Assembly (NCBI RefSeq): GCF_003076455.1
Contig: NZ_CP020918.1
Location: 4,190,001 to 4,254,000, forward strand
Origin: Flavobacterium faecale
GTDB lineage: Bacteria; Bacteroidota; Bacteroidia; Flavobacteriales; Flavobacteriaceae
DNA length: 64,000 bases
Direction of reading: 5' to 3'
The notes beneath the pieces are model-generated. The model did no database searches, was not told where the DNA came from, and was given only the letters and a program-made list of their open reading frames with translations. Each line of letters starts with the position of its first letter. Within the stretch, counting starts at the first letter, position 1. The position numbers and the translations under genes were made by a program. Below are positions 34,911 through 45,260 of the stretch, in pieces.

Positions 34911-36443
34911 TTAAAATTGAAAAGGAACTGGAGTCTCTCTAAGAAGTGGATTTGCATCTAATTCCGAAGCAGGGATCTGGATCACAAAAGAACTTGCAGT
35001 TGGTGTCACTTTTTTAGAATTTACTTGTAACAAAGAAATATTACTGTAAGTTCCTCTTTCTTGATTTGAAATGATATTTATAGCTTCCGCTCTATCTCTT
35101 CTCACTAAGTCAAACCAATAATCTCCTTCCATAACCAACTCGATTCTTCTTTCTTTAAAAATATCATTTTTTGTAATACTTGTTTTCGAAGGTAATCCTG
35201 CTCTAGTTCTAACTTTATTGAAAGATAGTAAAGCATCTGCAGATGATGTAGAAGCTGAAGTTCCTAAAATTGCTTCAGCATTAATTAGCAATACTTCGGC
35301 ATAGCGCAACATTGTTGTATTTTGACCCGTTTGCTGCGGACAATTGTTAGCAAATTCAACAGTCGATCCGATAACATATTTTCTAAAACCTAAAGACCCA
35401 CCAAAACCACTTGGTCCTACTGTGTAACCTCCTGATTTTGTAACCAATTCAGGATAGAAATCTCCAGGCAACATGATAGTAGCTTTTCTTCTTTTGTCAT
35501 TTGCTTCATAAGCATTACGTAAATCAATACTAGGTAAAAAAGTTTTCCAACCCGTATAATCTCCTGTAATTGTTCCCGTTGGAGTAATATAAGCTTGAGC
35601 CGAATTACCGTATCCGTAGCCTTTACAGCCTACCCATTGCAAAGAAAAAATAGATTCTCTACTATTGTTGTTTGTTGGACTATTGAACATTAATCCATAA
35701 TCGTCAATTAGAGAATAATCAAGACTTTTTATAACATTGTCAGAATAGATTTTAGCATTCGGATAATCTTTTAATGTAATGTACACTTTAGACAACATTC
35801 CGTCGCAAGCACTTTTTATTACTCTACCTTTTTCAGTAGTACTACCACCTGTTGCAAGAGGTAAACGCTTGTAAGCTTCTTTGTAATCGTTGATAATAAA
35901 CTTGTATACATCGTCTACATTATTTCTATAGGTAGGAACTTTATCTGTGTATTGCTCAATTTTGTTTAAAATTGGAACAGCACCAAAGAGTCTAACCAAA
36001 TAAAAGTAAGCTGTAGCTCTCATAAAATAAGCCTCCCCTTTTACTCTTTCAACCACTTCGGGAGTAGTTGCTGGTCCTGCATTTTTTTCTAAGTTATACA
36101 AAAGCGTATTTGATTGCGCTACAACATCAAACAATGATTGCCAGCCTTCAAAAACAAACTGATTATTTGCAGCTACTGCAAAGTTTTCAAATTGTGCCAA
36201 ATCAGAATAACCACCTGAGGAGTTACCAGCGTAGGTATCCAATCCGTAAACAAACTTTTCATTAAAGTAGAACCACGGACGACCATATAGCCCAGCACCA
36301 GACCCTAAAATTTGCCCATCTGAAGTATAAAAATTATCTAAAACTAACTTATCCTCTGGCGGATTGTCTAAAAATTCTGTTGAGCATGATACTGTAAAAA
36401 ATACAGCTATCAAAAGCACGAAATATTTAGTTGAATTTTTCAT
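34911..36443 (-). CDS. susD: SusD/RagB-family glycan-binding lipoprotein
   Basis: A 510-residue lipoprotein with lipobox TVSC (Cys20) followed by STEFLDNPPEDKLVL, a typical SusD opening. TPR-like helices follow (VERVKGEAYFMRATAYFYLV, RLFGAVPIL), and the C-terminal RagB/SusD part has ERRIELVMEGDYWFDLVRRDRA. The protein forms the lid on the SusC-like pore and binds oligosaccharides outside the outer membrane. It is paired with the SusC gene 12 bp upstream and followed by the glycan-binding protein gene. The ligand (xylan) is inferred from the neighbours. Confidence 0.93.
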   Translation of the reverse strand: MKNSTKYFVLLIAVFFTVSCSTEFLDNPPEDKLVLDNFYTSDGQILGSGAGLYGRPWFYFNEKFVYGLDTYAGNSSGGYSDLAQFENFAVAANNQFVFEGWQSLFDVVAQSNTLLYNLEKNAGPATTPEVVERVKGEAYFMRATAYFYLVRLFGAVPILNKIEQYTDKVPTYRNNVDDVYKFIINDYKEAYKRLPLATGGSTTEKGRVIKSACDGMLSKVYITLKDYPNAKIYSDNVIKSLDYSLIDDYGLMFNSPTNNNSRESIFSLQWVGCKGYGYGNSAQAYITPTGTITGDYTGWKTFLPSIDLRNAYEANDKRRKATIMLPGDFYPELVTKSGGYTVGPSGFGGSLGFRKYVIGSTVEFANNCPQQTGQNTTMLRYAEVLLINAEAILGTSASTSSADALLSFNKVRTRAGLPSKTSITKNDIFKERRIELVMEGDYWFDLVRRDRAEAINIISNQERGTYSNISLLQVNSKKVTPTASSFVIQIPASELDANPLLRETPVPFQF

Positions 36444-36455
36444 ATTATTATTTTT

Positions 36456-39400
36456 TTAAAAATCTAAGTTTAAACCTAATGTAAACACTCTAGCGACTGG
36501 GTAACGACCATTATCAACACCTGATAATAAGGCATCTTGACTAAATGATCCTACTGCAGGATCCAATCCAGAATACTTTGTGATTGTGAACAAATTTTGT
36601 CCTGTCATGTACACTCTTAATTTACTGAAGAATTTAGTTCTGCTAATAACGCTCTCAGGTAGTGTGTACCCTACAGTAAGATTTTGAAGTCTCAAATAAG
36701 ATCCATCCTCAACAAAACGATCAGAAACTCTACCGTTCCCATTAGGATCTCCATTCACGTATCGTGGTATGTTTGTGTTCTCGTTTACACCAGCAATAAA
36801 ACGATTGTTCACTGCAGTACTTTGGTTTGCATATGGTCCACCTGTACCTCCCAAACTTTCAGTAAGTTTTCTGGTCCAGTTATAAATTTTATTCCCTTGA
36901 GTTCCAAGAAAAACAATAGACATATCAAGATTTTTGTATGAGATATTATTGATTACACTATAGGTAAACTTTGGAATTGGGCTACCGATATTCGTTCTGT
37001 CGCCAGCATCAATTTTTCCATTACCATTGATATCTTTAAATTTAATATCTCCAATCCAAACTTTTCCATCGGCTCCAACTGCATTATCTGGAGTAGGACT
37101 GTCAGCAATATCCTGAGCAGATTTGTATATTCCATCTACTTGATATCCATAAAACTGCCCTACAGGTGACCCTACGCCTGTTCTTGTAAGTGTATTATTA
37201 AACTGAAAGTTTCTAAAAATAGCAGAATTACCATCTCCAAACGACGTTAGTTTATTTTTGAATGTTGAGAATATAAAAGATGAATTCCAGTTAAAGTTAT
37301 CATTAGAGATGTTTCTTGTATTTAAAGTTACATCCCAACCTTTATTTTCGATATCACCAAGGTTAACTACTTTTGCACCAAGACCTAAGTTTCCTTGTTG
37401 AGGATTTGTACCTAAGTAAGCTGGCACTGGCTCGCTAAACAAGAAATCACTTGAAACTTTCTTGTAATAATCCACTTCTAAACGGATAGCATCTTTAAAG
37501 AATCCCATTTCTATACCAAAGTTTGACGCTTTGGTTGTTTCCCATTGAACCGTTGGATTTTGAATATTTTGCTGTGCAAAACCAGTTCCAAAAGATGTTG
37601 GAAAACTCACAATTGAAGCGCCATATTTGTAGCTTCCAATATTTTGGTTTCCTACTTCTCCATAACCTGCTCTGAATTTGGCGTGATTTACTACATCTTT
37701 AATTCCTTCGAAAAAAGACTCATTACTAATTACCCAACCTGCAGCAAATGAAGGGAAGTAACCCGTTTTATATCCTTCTCCAAAATTAGAAGAGGAATCA
37801 GAACGTAAAGTAGCCGTTAACATATATTTACTGTTGTACGAATAGTTTAAACGAGTAAAATAAGAGTTCAAACTGTTTGTCCCTTTATAATTATCATTTG
37901 TTGCAGTTTTAGCATCTCCTAAACCTAGCGTTGTAATGTCATTCGACAAATATCCTGTTCTTGCTCCAGTTAAGCCTTCGTATTTTGACTCTTGAGCTTC
38001 TTGACCTAATAAAGCTACTACACTATGTTTACCAAAACTTTTCGAGTATGTAAAGTAATTTTGTATCGTCCAAAAAATACTTTGATTTTGTTGCTTAACA
38101 GATGCACTACTCGTAGTTGTTGTACCTATTGTAATATCCGGATAAAATACAGAACCATTTGTTGTATTAAAGTCATATCCTAATACAGATTTAAAAGTCA
38201 AATCTTTAGTAAATGAGATTTCGCCAAAAAGGCTTCCTACAATTTTATATTTATCAAGGTTGTTTCCTTTATTGATAGCCGTAGCCACAGGGTTTGATGC
38301 AGCTGTATTTCCAAAACCTTCTAAAGGACCACCAAAAGTTCCATCAGAATATCGTACCGGAATATTAGGTGCTTGAGATACAGCAGTACTAATTACACCG
38401 TCTTCTGTATCATTGAAGGCGATTTTTTGTTTTGTGTTTGATAAAGTAAGATTGTTACCAATTTTGAACCATTCATTAACCTTAGTATCAATATTCAATC
38501 GCATAGAATATCTTTTGAAACCAGAATTGATAACAATACCATCTTGTTCAAAATAATTCATTGATGTATAATATCTTGTATTGTCTTTACCGCCTGAAAT
38601 AGTCAACTGATGATTTTGCATCTGAGCATTTCTAAAAATTTCTTTTTGCCAGTTCGTTCCTTGTCCTAATATTTCAGGATTTTGAAACTCATAAGGAACT
38701 TGTTGTCCTAATTCGTTGCTAACATTTGCTCTGTATTTTGCAAAATCTTGTAAATTAAGAACATCTAAGAATTTAGTAACCTGTTGTACACCTGTATAGG
38801 TTTCGTACGAGATTACAGATTTTCCTTTTTTTCCTTTTTTGGTTGTAATCAAAACTACCCCATTAGATCCTCTAGAACCATAAATCGCAGTTGCCGATGC
38901 ATCTTTAAGAATATCCATAGATTCAATATCTGATGGATTTATTGATGTTAAAGCACTTGACTTTGTTTGTCCGCTTGCCCCACCTAAAGAACTATAACTA
39001 AAAGAGTCATTATTATCTCCTCCATTAATAGGTACACCATCAACTACATACAAGGGCTCATTTCCTGATAACGAAGCAATACCACGTATTCTGATAGAAA
39101 CCCCACCTCCAGGAGTACCTGAGTTTTGAGTAATTGTTACCCCAGAGACTTTACCTTGCAAGGCTTGATCCAATCCTGTAAAAGGTTGATCCTTGATCGA
39201 TTTAGCACTAACGGTAGAAACAGCTCCTGTTACATCTTTTTTCTTTACAGAACCATAACCAACCACTACAACCTCTTCTAGGTTATTTGTGTCTTCAACA
39301 AGACTCACATTTATAGTTTTTTTATTATCTACCGCAACTTCTTTGGAAGTAAAACCTATAAAACTAAAAATAATTCTACCGTTTGCAGGTACTTTATCTA

Positions 39401-39587
39401 ATACAAAAGAACCATCAGAGTTGGTTACAACACCAGTAGGTGTTCCTTTGACTGAAACATTTACACCAGGCAACGGCAATCGAGCCTGATCTGTTACGAC
39501 CCCTTGAATGGTCTTGGTTTGCGACAGCACCGACTGTGTGCAAATCATTGCCAACGCTATTAGTGCGTATTTTAACTTTATTATCAT
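36456..39587 (-). CDS. susC: SusC/RagA TonB-dependent outer-membrane transporter
   Basis: A 1043-residue protein with signal peptide (LIALAMICTQSVLSQ). Next comes a CarboxypepD_reg-like domain at about 24-110 (GVVTDQARLPLPGVNVSVKG), a TonB-box-like stretch EVVVVGYGSVKKKDVTGA, a plug (GKVSGVTITQNSGTPGG, VVDGVPINGGD, ILKDASATAIYGSRGSNGV) and a beta-barrel that ends in aromatic VFTLGLNLDF. It imports oligosaccharides across the outer membrane with TonB energy. It heads the operon susC-susD-SGBP-GH10. Its first about 35 residues and leader DNA are nearly identical to those of the SusC at 47411-50434. Confidence 0.95.
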   Translation of the reverse strand: MIIKLKYALIALAMICTQSVLSQTKTIQGVVTDQARLPLPGVNVSVKGTPTGVVTNSDGSFVLDKVPANGRIIFSFIGFTSKEVAVDNKKTINVSLVEDTNNLEEVVVVGYGSVKKKDVTGAVSTVSAKSIKDQPFTGLDQALQGKVSGVTITQNSGTPGGGVSIRIRGIASLSGNEPLYVVDGVPINGGDNNDSFSYSSLGGASGQTKSSALTSINPSDIESMDILKDASATAIYGSRGSNGVVLITTKKGKKGKSVISYETYTGVQQVTKFLDVLNLQDFAKYRANVSNELGQQVPYEFQNPEILGQGTNWQKEIFRNAQMQNHQLTISGGKDNTRYYTSMNYFEQDGIVINSGFKRYSMRLNIDTKVNEWFKIGNNLTLSNTKQKIAFNDTEDGVISTAVSQAPNIPVRYSDGTFGGPLEGFGNTAASNPVATAINKGNNLDKYKIVGSLFGEISFTKDLTFKSVLGYDFNTTNGSVFYPDITIGTTTTSSASVKQQNQSIFWTIQNYFTYSKSFGKHSVVALLGQEAQESKYEGLTGARTGYLSNDITTLGLGDAKTATNDNYKGTNSLNSYFTRLNYSYNSKYMLTATLRSDSSSNFGEGYKTGYFPSFAAGWVISNESFFEGIKDVVNHAKFRAGYGEVGNQNIGSYKYGASIVSFPTSFGTGFAQQNIQNPTVQWETTKASNFGIEMGFFKDAIRLEVDYYKKVSSDFLFSEPVPAYLGTNPQQGNLGLGAKVVNLGDIENKGWDVTLNTRNISNDNFNWNSSFIFSTFKNKLTSFGDGNSAIFRNFQFNNTLTRTGVGSPVGQFYGYQVDGIYKSAQDIADSPTPDNAVGADGKVWIGDIKFKDINGNGKIDAGDRTNIGSPIPKFTYSVINNISYKNLDMSIVFLGTQGNKIYNWTRKLTESLGGTGGPYANQSTAVNNRFIAGVNENTNIPRYVNGDPNGNGRVSDRFVEDGSYLRLQNLTVGYTLPESVISRTKFFSKLRVYMTGQNLFTITKYSGLDPAVGSFSQDALLSGVDNGRYPVARVFTLGLNLDF

Positions 39588-39825
39588 ATTAATTTGGTTT
39601 TAACTAGTTCGTTAATTTGTTTTAATTGTCAATTAAAATGCTCATTTTTCATTTGTACAATTTTTAAAAAATAATTTTATTTAATCTGCTATGTCTGCCG
39701 AAGATTCTCGTACCAGATAGCCTATTTAAAAACTATATTTTTAGAAAGGTAAAATTTGATTTTTTCCGCATGGTTTGTTTTTTTGGTTTAATTAAAAATG
39801 GTTTGTTACATGTAGTTTATTAAGC

Positions 39826-39833
39826 CAAAATTA
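39826..39833 (-). promoter_or_regulatory. -7 box of the first susC promoter (TAATTTTG)
   Basis: Read on the minus strand, TAATTTTG matches the Bacteroidota -7 consensus TAnnTTTG. It lies in a block that is conserved upstream of the other susC gene (50683-50690). No TTTG -33 box lies at the usual distance, which fits a promoter that needs an activator bound at the dyad 33 bp further upstream. The predicted leader is about 230 nt. The rest of 39588-40231 is AT-rich without genes, with the FG-GAP operon terminator at 40175-40203. Confidence 0.55.
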
Positions 39834-39865
39834 GGTTAAGAGAGAAGCTATCTAGTAGTAATAAT

Positions 39866-39894
39866 GATGCAACAAATGGTTCATTTGATGCATC
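39866..39894. promoter_or_regulatory. 29-bp dyad operator upstream of the first susC
   Basis: The half-sites GATGCAACAAATG (39866-39878) and CATTTGATGCATC (39882-39894) are inverted repeats, one mismatch, with a 3-base spacer GTT. The same structure with small changes is upstream of the second susC (50723-50751), at the same distance from a -7 box. The position, about 40-75 bp before the expected start of transcription, suits an activator. The AraC-type output of the hybrid regulator at 51062-55237 is a likely ligand (inference). Confidence 0.65.
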
Positions 39895-40174
39895 AACCAC
39901 TTTTAAACCCACTGATTGCGGGACTTGAAGAAAAATCTTAAAAAAAAGTTTTATTAAACTATTAACAATCATTTACGATTTAATTATAGTAAGTAAAAAA
40001 AAATCTACTATTTATTATGTAGTATGTAATTATAAAAACTGTAGTATTACAATTTTTTTACCTTTTTTTGCTAGCAATTTTTCGCTCTAAAAACTGCAAA
40101 TCAAAGGGGAAATTCATGAGTACCCTGCTTTAATTTTAATCGAAAGTAAGATTGCAAATAGGTCTAAAATAATA

Positions 40175-40203
40175 AAGCCAGGAAGAATAGTTCTTCCTGG
40201 CTT
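40175..40203 (-). terminator. Rho-independent terminator after the FG-GAP gene
   Basis: The arms AAGCCAGGAAGAA (40175-40187) and TTCTTCCTGGCTT (40191-40203) pair perfectly over 13 bp with a 3-base loop. On the minus strand a TTTATTATTTT tail follows. It lies 29 bp beyond the stop of the last gene of the second SusCD cluster. Confidence 0.85.
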
Positions 40204-40231
40204 CTAATTGTCTTAGTAAAAATAATGCCCT

Positions 40232-43200
40232 TTAATTGATTTTAATGGACTGTAAAAATGAATTATTTTTGGTAATCAAAAAGTAGTTTTTACCCTTTAC
40301 TTTTATTTTCTCCATATTCTTGACATCACCTGGCGTAAAAAATCCACTTTGCGTGGGCGGAATTGCTTTAAATTTCCCTTTTCCATTCCCTTTTAAGAAT
40401 AAGCCGTGTCCTGCATCATTGCGCGGTGTTTCTACCTCAGAATTATACATGTTTCCGGCAATCAACACATCCAGATGTCCATCTTTGTCATAATCTTCTA
40501 CCATGATCTCATTAATACAGGAAAGCTGGGCCTCAATAGGTAATTCGTGGACGATGAATTTGCCATTTTTATTTTCTAAATAAATACTTGCAAACGATTT
40601 CACCTCGTAATGCAGGGCTTCTTTCAGTGACTTTTTGGTATAAACATCTTCAAGGGTGGCTTCTGAGAAGCTTTCATAGTTTTTAAACTTCTTTTTTATC
40701 CCTGGAATTTGCTGCGATGAGCAACCTCTACCACGCACCGGATATTGTTTACCATCATTGTAATAACTCAGTACAATATCGTTGTGCTTATCATTGTCAA
40801 AATCTTTCACATAAATGTCAAAAGTCTCATCTGGAGTTGCTTTGTATTTATAATTCAAACCATTATTCCCTACAATATAATCCATATCACCATCGTGGTC
40901 AAAATCCCCTTGTTTTATACTCCACCACCAACCAACAGTATCATTCGTCAAACCTAAAGCATTCGAAACTTCCTTAAATCCTGTTTTTTTATTTTCAAAT
41001 ACCCGAATTGGCATCCACTCACCTACTACAATGATATCCTCTAAACCATCATTATTGTAATCAGAAATTACGGCACTAGTTGCCATTCCTAACTCTTTGA
41101 ATTCAGGAGGTGCTTTTTTCGAAATTTCAAATTTTGCATTAGCGGCCGTACTTACATTGTGCAATAAGTAGGTTGTTGCAGGAGAAGGATATTGCCCTGG
41201 AATTTGTCGACCTAGCACTAAAAGATCTTTTTTTCCGTCTTTATCATAATCGAATGCATACACTCTTGATCCACTTGTTAACATAATGGGCAAAGAAGTT
41301 GTTGCAGCTTTGGTAAAATTACCTTTACCATCATTGAGGTACAATCGATTTTGTAATTTTGGATCGTTTACTAAAAATTCATAGCCACCACTCACTACAT
41401 ATAAATCATTGTCACCATCATTATCAGCATCAAAAATGATAGCACCTGTATCTTCGCTTGCTTGATCATCATTTAATGCAGTAATTGTTTGAGCAACAAA
41501 ACCGGTTTTTGTTTGGGTGAAAACTTGTCCTGCAAAGCCAGCCGATCCACCTATGAAATAATCATCCAATCCATCATTATTCAAATCTCCTACGGCCAAA
41601 GTTGGTCCAAATGATGACATTTTGTGAGGTAATAATACTTGATCTTTGAAATCATCGTATTTATTTTCCTGATGTTTATAGGCTGGAAAAATCGATGTTT
41701 CATTCGAAAACAAGGAAGTTTTAACTCCAACCTTCTCACTATTTACAACAGCATCTTTCTCATTTAAAACAAGTTGCTGATTGACTTTTACATTTTTCAA
41801 AGTTTGGATTTTTCCAGAAGACCATACCACTTTCAACTCGTCAATCATTTTTATTTTATTCAAACCAAAATGCAGCTCAGGAGCAACAGCCGACTGAAAA
41901 CCACGAGTTAATGTAAGTTCTTGCATTTGGGTATTCGCGCCAGTTTTTACGTAAACACGGTTTCCTACACCTTTAGTGTTTTTAGCGCTTCCATTAAACC
42001 TAACAGTCAGATAGTTATTTGTTTTGGAGCTAGTATTCTCAAAAATAGTGGCATAATCATCAATATTATTTGTGATGATTTCTAAGTCACCATCATTATC
42101 CAAATCGGCGTATGCTACCCCATTCGAAAAACCTTCGTACTCAATTCCCCATTGTTTATTGTATTGCTCAAATTTAAGACCACCCAAGTTCCTGTACATA
42201 AAATTATCAATCTTCTCAGATGGAATTGTATTTACCTTTTTCAGTAAATCGGTAGTTTCTAATTTTCCGTTTTCTAAACTATGAAAATAATCGTTATTGT
42301 TTATTTCGCGTCTAGTTCCATTTGTAATATATAAATCCTTATACCCATCATTATCAAAATCTGCAAACAAAGGTCCCCAACTCCAATCGGTTGATGAAGT
42401 ACCTGTTAATCGAGAGATGTTTTCAAATTGCGGAATCCCATTTTCGACCATGCCCGTGTTCAACTGCATGCAATTGTGCATGTATTGCACTTGAAAACCG
42501 GCATCTATTACGTCATAAAACAACTGCGGATTCATGCTTGACATATTGGCTTTTTTTCGACGATTATCTTTTGCATCCATATCTACTTGAAAAAAATCAA
42601 GATTTCCGTCGTTGTTAAAATCAGCAATGTCCACACCCATTCCGTAAAACGAAGTATGTCCCGTTGCCTCTTTTACTGCCTCTCTAAATGTTCCATCTTG
42701 ATTGTTGATGTACATAAAATCAGGAGAATTAAAATCATTCGAAACATAAATATCTGGCCATCCATCATTATTTATATCACCAACAGTCGCACTTAAGGAA
42801 AGACCATAATTTTTGACGCCAGCGGCTGCAGTCACATCTGTAAAGGTGGCGCCATCATTGCGGTATAAATGCCCTGATTCATTATCCTTTACATTATTCA
42901 TCATTTGTACATACACAAAAGTCATAGAGTTAAACTTTGTAGACGGATAGTTAGCAACAAATAAATCTAAATCACCATCTCTATCATAATCAAAAAAAGT
43001 ACCTTGAACACTACTACCTATGTCGTCAATTCCATATTCTTTGGCTTTTTCTGTAAAGGTACCATCGCCATTATTCATATACAATTCATTGTTTTTTGGT
43101 CCAAATTTACCTGATACGCTACAGTAAATATCCAAAAAGCCATCACCATTAACATCGGCCATAGTTACTCCTGTGTACCAACGCGAATCTCCACCCACGC

Positions 43201-43507
43201 CTGCTTTCTCGGTTATATCTTCAAATTTTAAATTTCCTTTGTTCAAGTACAATTTATTGGATACTTGGTTGCCTGTAAAAAAGACATCTATCAGTCCATC
43301 ATTGTTTATATCACCGGTCGCAACACCACCACCCATATATATATAGGAATAGGTGAAATAATTTAGAGAATCATTTTCTGTGAGATTATTGCTAAAATCG
43401 ATTCCTGAATCGCTGTGTTCGACAACCTTAAAAATCTTTTGGTCCTCATTAGTGGAACAATTCCAAAGGGAAATTGATCCAATGATTAATATTATAATCT
43501 TTCTCAT
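40232..43507 (-). CDS. FG-GAP/VCBS-repeat lipoprotein with ASPIC/UnbV domain
   Basis: A 1091-residue lipoprotein with lipobox LWNC (Cys17). It contains many FG-GAP/VCBS propeller repeats with calcium-binding DxDxDG-type loops (DINNDGLIDVFF, DVNGDGFLDIYC, DYDRDGDLDLFVANY). In the middle (about 500-575) is an ASPIC/UnbV domain (KGVGNRVYVKTGANTQM, TRGFQSAVAPELHFGL). More FG-GAP repeats follow to the end. Such proteins are common in Bacteroidota next to SusCD pairs and vanadium-haloperoxidase-like genes, but their job is unknown. It is the last gene of the cluster starting with the susC at 50434. Confidence 0.85.
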   Translation of the reverse strand: MRKIIILIIGSISLWNCSTNEDQKIFKVVEHSDSGIDFSNNLTENDSLNYFTYSYIYMGGGVATGDINNDGLIDVFFTGNQVSNKLYLNKGNLKFEDITEKAGVGGDSRWYTGVTMADVNGDGFLDIYCSVSGKFGPKNNELYMNNGDGTFTEKAKEYGIDDIGSSVQGTFFDYDRDGDLDLFVANYPSTKFNSMTFVYVQMMNNVKDNESGHLYRNDGATFTDVTAAAGVKNYGLSLSATVGDINNDGWPDIYVSNDFNSPDFMYINNQDGTFREAVKEATGHTSFYGMGVDIADFNNDGNLDFFQVDMDAKDNRRKKANMSSMNPQLFYDVIDAGFQVQYMHNCMQLNTGMVENGIPQFENISRLTGTSSTDWSWGPLFADFDNDGYKDLYITNGTRREINNNDYFHSLENGKLETTDLLKKVNTIPSEKIDNFMYRNLGGLKFEQYNKQWGIEYEGFSNGVAYADLDNDGDLEIITNNIDDYATIFENTSSKTNNYLTVRFNGSAKNTKGVGNRVYVKTGANTQMQELTLTRGFQSAVAPELHFGLNKIKMIDELKVVWSSGKIQTLKNVKVNQQLVLNEKDAVVNSEKVGVKTSLFSNETSIFPAYKHQENKYDDFKDQVLLPHKMSSFGPTLAVGDLNNDGLDDYFIGGSAGFAGQVFTQTKTGFVAQTITALNDDQASEDTGAIIFDADNDGDNDLYVVSGGYEFLVNDPKLQNRLYLNDGKGNFTKAATTSLPIMLTSGSRVYAFDYDKDGKKDLLVLGRQIPGQYPSPATTYLLHNVSTAANAKFEISKKAPPEFKELGMATSAVISDYNNDGLEDIIVVGEWMPIRVFENKKTGFKEVSNALGLTNDTVGWWWSIKQGDFDHDGDMDYIVGNNGLNYKYKATPDETFDIYVKDFDNDKHNDIVLSYYNDGKQYPVRGRGCSSQQIPGIKKKFKNYESFSEATLEDVYTKKSLKEALHYEVKSFASIYLENKNGKFIVHELPIEAQLSCINEIMVEDYDKDGHLDVLIAGNMYNSEVETPRNDAGHGLFLKGNGKGKFKAIPPTQSGFFTPGDVKNMEKIKVKGKNYFLITKNNSFLQSIKIN

Positions 43508-43527
43508 TTTATGTATTTTAGAATGAA

Positions 43528-44997
43528 CTACTTAACCGCTCCTATATGTTTGTTGTAAAATTGCCATGCCTCGTGTGCAACATTTCGACCTAATTTCAGC
43601 CCTTCAATATTATCACTTTGAATGTGATACCCACCCATTACTCTAGAAATACCTGCCATATTAGCTGTTTCTGTGAAGGTAGGAAACAGCAAAGTGACTT
43701 TGTTACCCAAATTATCTGGCTCTGTCATTGCACCTGGAACAACCTCCACTGAACTTCCAAATACATCGCTTCCAGTAAACAATCGTAAAGCTTCGGCGCA
43801 GCCGCCACTTATTGTACTGTGTCCTGAAACATAACCTGGAAAAGACGGACATAAAAAAGTATCTGGACTATATGGTCTCCAATTTTCTCCTTTCATGGTA
43901 ACGATTCCTTTTCCTGGACCACCCCAAGCTTCAATATCTGTGTCTTTGTAATAATGATGTACTAAGGCATAAGGTCGCGCATAGTCATAAAAAAGTTTGG
44001 AATCCCAACACGCAATAAAACAATCCATTGCTGTAATTTCGCAAAGAAAATACATCTTTACATCTTGGTCCAAGGTATGTGCATCTCTAACTGAAACTTC
44101 CTGAGCTAATGTTAACCAATGTCCAGATTGTTGTACTGATTTTGGTCCGTCTCTCATAAACTCGATCAGTCCCTTTTGTTCACTGGTCAAATCTTCTTGC
44201 ATTTTCACCACTTCTGCCACTTCTTTTTTTAATTGTTCAGACCCAACTAAGGGTGGAGGAACAGGGCGAAATTGATCAGCAGATTTTAAAGTAATTGGTT
44301 TTAATTTGCCCCAAAAAGGAGTCAAGCACGAAGGCGCAAATTTGCCACCTTTCCCATCAGAAAAATATTTAGGTTGCCAGTGATTTATATCAACGTTTGC
44401 ATCAGGTGTATTGATAGGTGTGTACTTCATATAATTGAAATAAGCCACCCCATTGGATCCAACCGCTTCCCCTTCTTGATTTGAACCGTCATTTAACCTA
44501 GACTTTATTACGGCTAATGCAGCAAGATTACCAATTCCTTCTGGAGTATTTGGATCTACAGACTTGTTTTCTGGATCCAATCCTAACTCAATCATGTAGT
44601 TAGAAAAAAGCTTTGTATCCGAATAATAATATTTGCACAAAGCACCATAAGCCGCATAGCTTATTGCAATTTCTTTATTCTTTAATGTTGCGTTTTTTTG
44701 AGACTGTCGTCCAACCGAATTCAAGTAAACAGGAACTGCTTTGGCATCATATCGTGACCATGCGTCAAAAATAGCAATGAAAGTTAGCCCTAGATAGCGA
44801 GAAGTTATTGTTGGTCTTGGTTCAAAACGTTCAGTATCATTTGCCGTAGCTAATAATGCCATTTGACCCCATTTGTATGCTATATTTTCTTTACCAAGTG
44901 GCTCTTTTTCAACTGCTTTTTTGAGTGTTTGTGCATTTAAATTCGAAAACAAAAAGAGTACTGCCGCTAGTAAATAAAGGATTTTATATTTTTTCAT
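43528..44997 (-). CDS. Vanadium-dependent haloperoxidase/PAP2-family protein, secreted
   Basis: The best start is the Met at 44997, which gives a signal peptide (ILYLLAAVLFLFSNLNAQ); an upstream in-frame Met at 45075 gives a poor one. The 489-residue protein has the complete PAP2 signature: KLFYDYARP (KX6RP), YVSGHS (Ser-Gly-His) and SRVMGGYH (SRX5H). These residues bind vanadate in haloperoxidases and phosphate in acid phosphatases. The length and spacing favour the bacterial haloperoxidase-like branch. Halide oxidation is not proven. It lies 20 bp upstream of the FG-GAP/ASPIC gene and downstream of a SusCD pair. Confidence 0.87.
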   Translation of the reverse strand: MKKYKILYLLAAVLFLFSNLNAQTLKKAVEKEPLGKENIAYKWGQMALLATANDTERFEPRPTITSRYLGLTFIAIFDAWSRYDAKAVPVYLNSVGRQSQKNATLKNKEIAISYAAYGALCKYYYSDTKLFSNYMIELGLDPENKSVDPNTPEGIGNLAALAVIKSRLNDGSNQEGEAVGSNGVAYFNYMKYTPINTPDANVDINHWQPKYFSDGKGGKFAPSCLTPFWGKLKPITLKSADQFRPVPPPLVGSEQLKKEVAEVVKMQEDLTSEQKGLIEFMRDGPKSVQQSGHWLTLAQEVSVRDAHTLDQDVKMYFLCEITAMDCFIACWDSKLFYDYARPYALVHHYYKDTDIEAWGGPGKGIVTMKGENWRPYSPDTFLCPSFPGYVSGHSTISGGCAEALRLFTGSDVFGSSVEVVPGAMTEPDNLGNKVTLLFPTFTETANMAGISRVMGGYHIQSDNIEGLKLGRNVAHEAWQFYNKHIGAVK

Positions 44998-45260
44998 TTT
45001 ATTAATTTTTAATTGGTTAGAATAATAGATTCTATTACTTAATTCTGAAAAATAAGCAACAAAATATAGTATCAACAGTCCATATGAAGACTATTGTACG
45101 CTTTTTTTGGAAGGATCCAAAAGTTAAAAATTTGATTAATCTAAAGCATGATAAGGAAGTTTATTTTGCAAAATACTGGATGCAAAAAAGATGTACTTTT
45201 AAAAGAAAGTAACCTGTAATTAAACCTAATTAAGTAGACACTTTTAGACTAAAGTAAAAA

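Noticed and set aside
44998..45075. Upstream start of the haloperoxidase-like gene at 45075
   Set aside because: It adds residues before the signal peptide that begins at 44997, so the internal Met is the better start.
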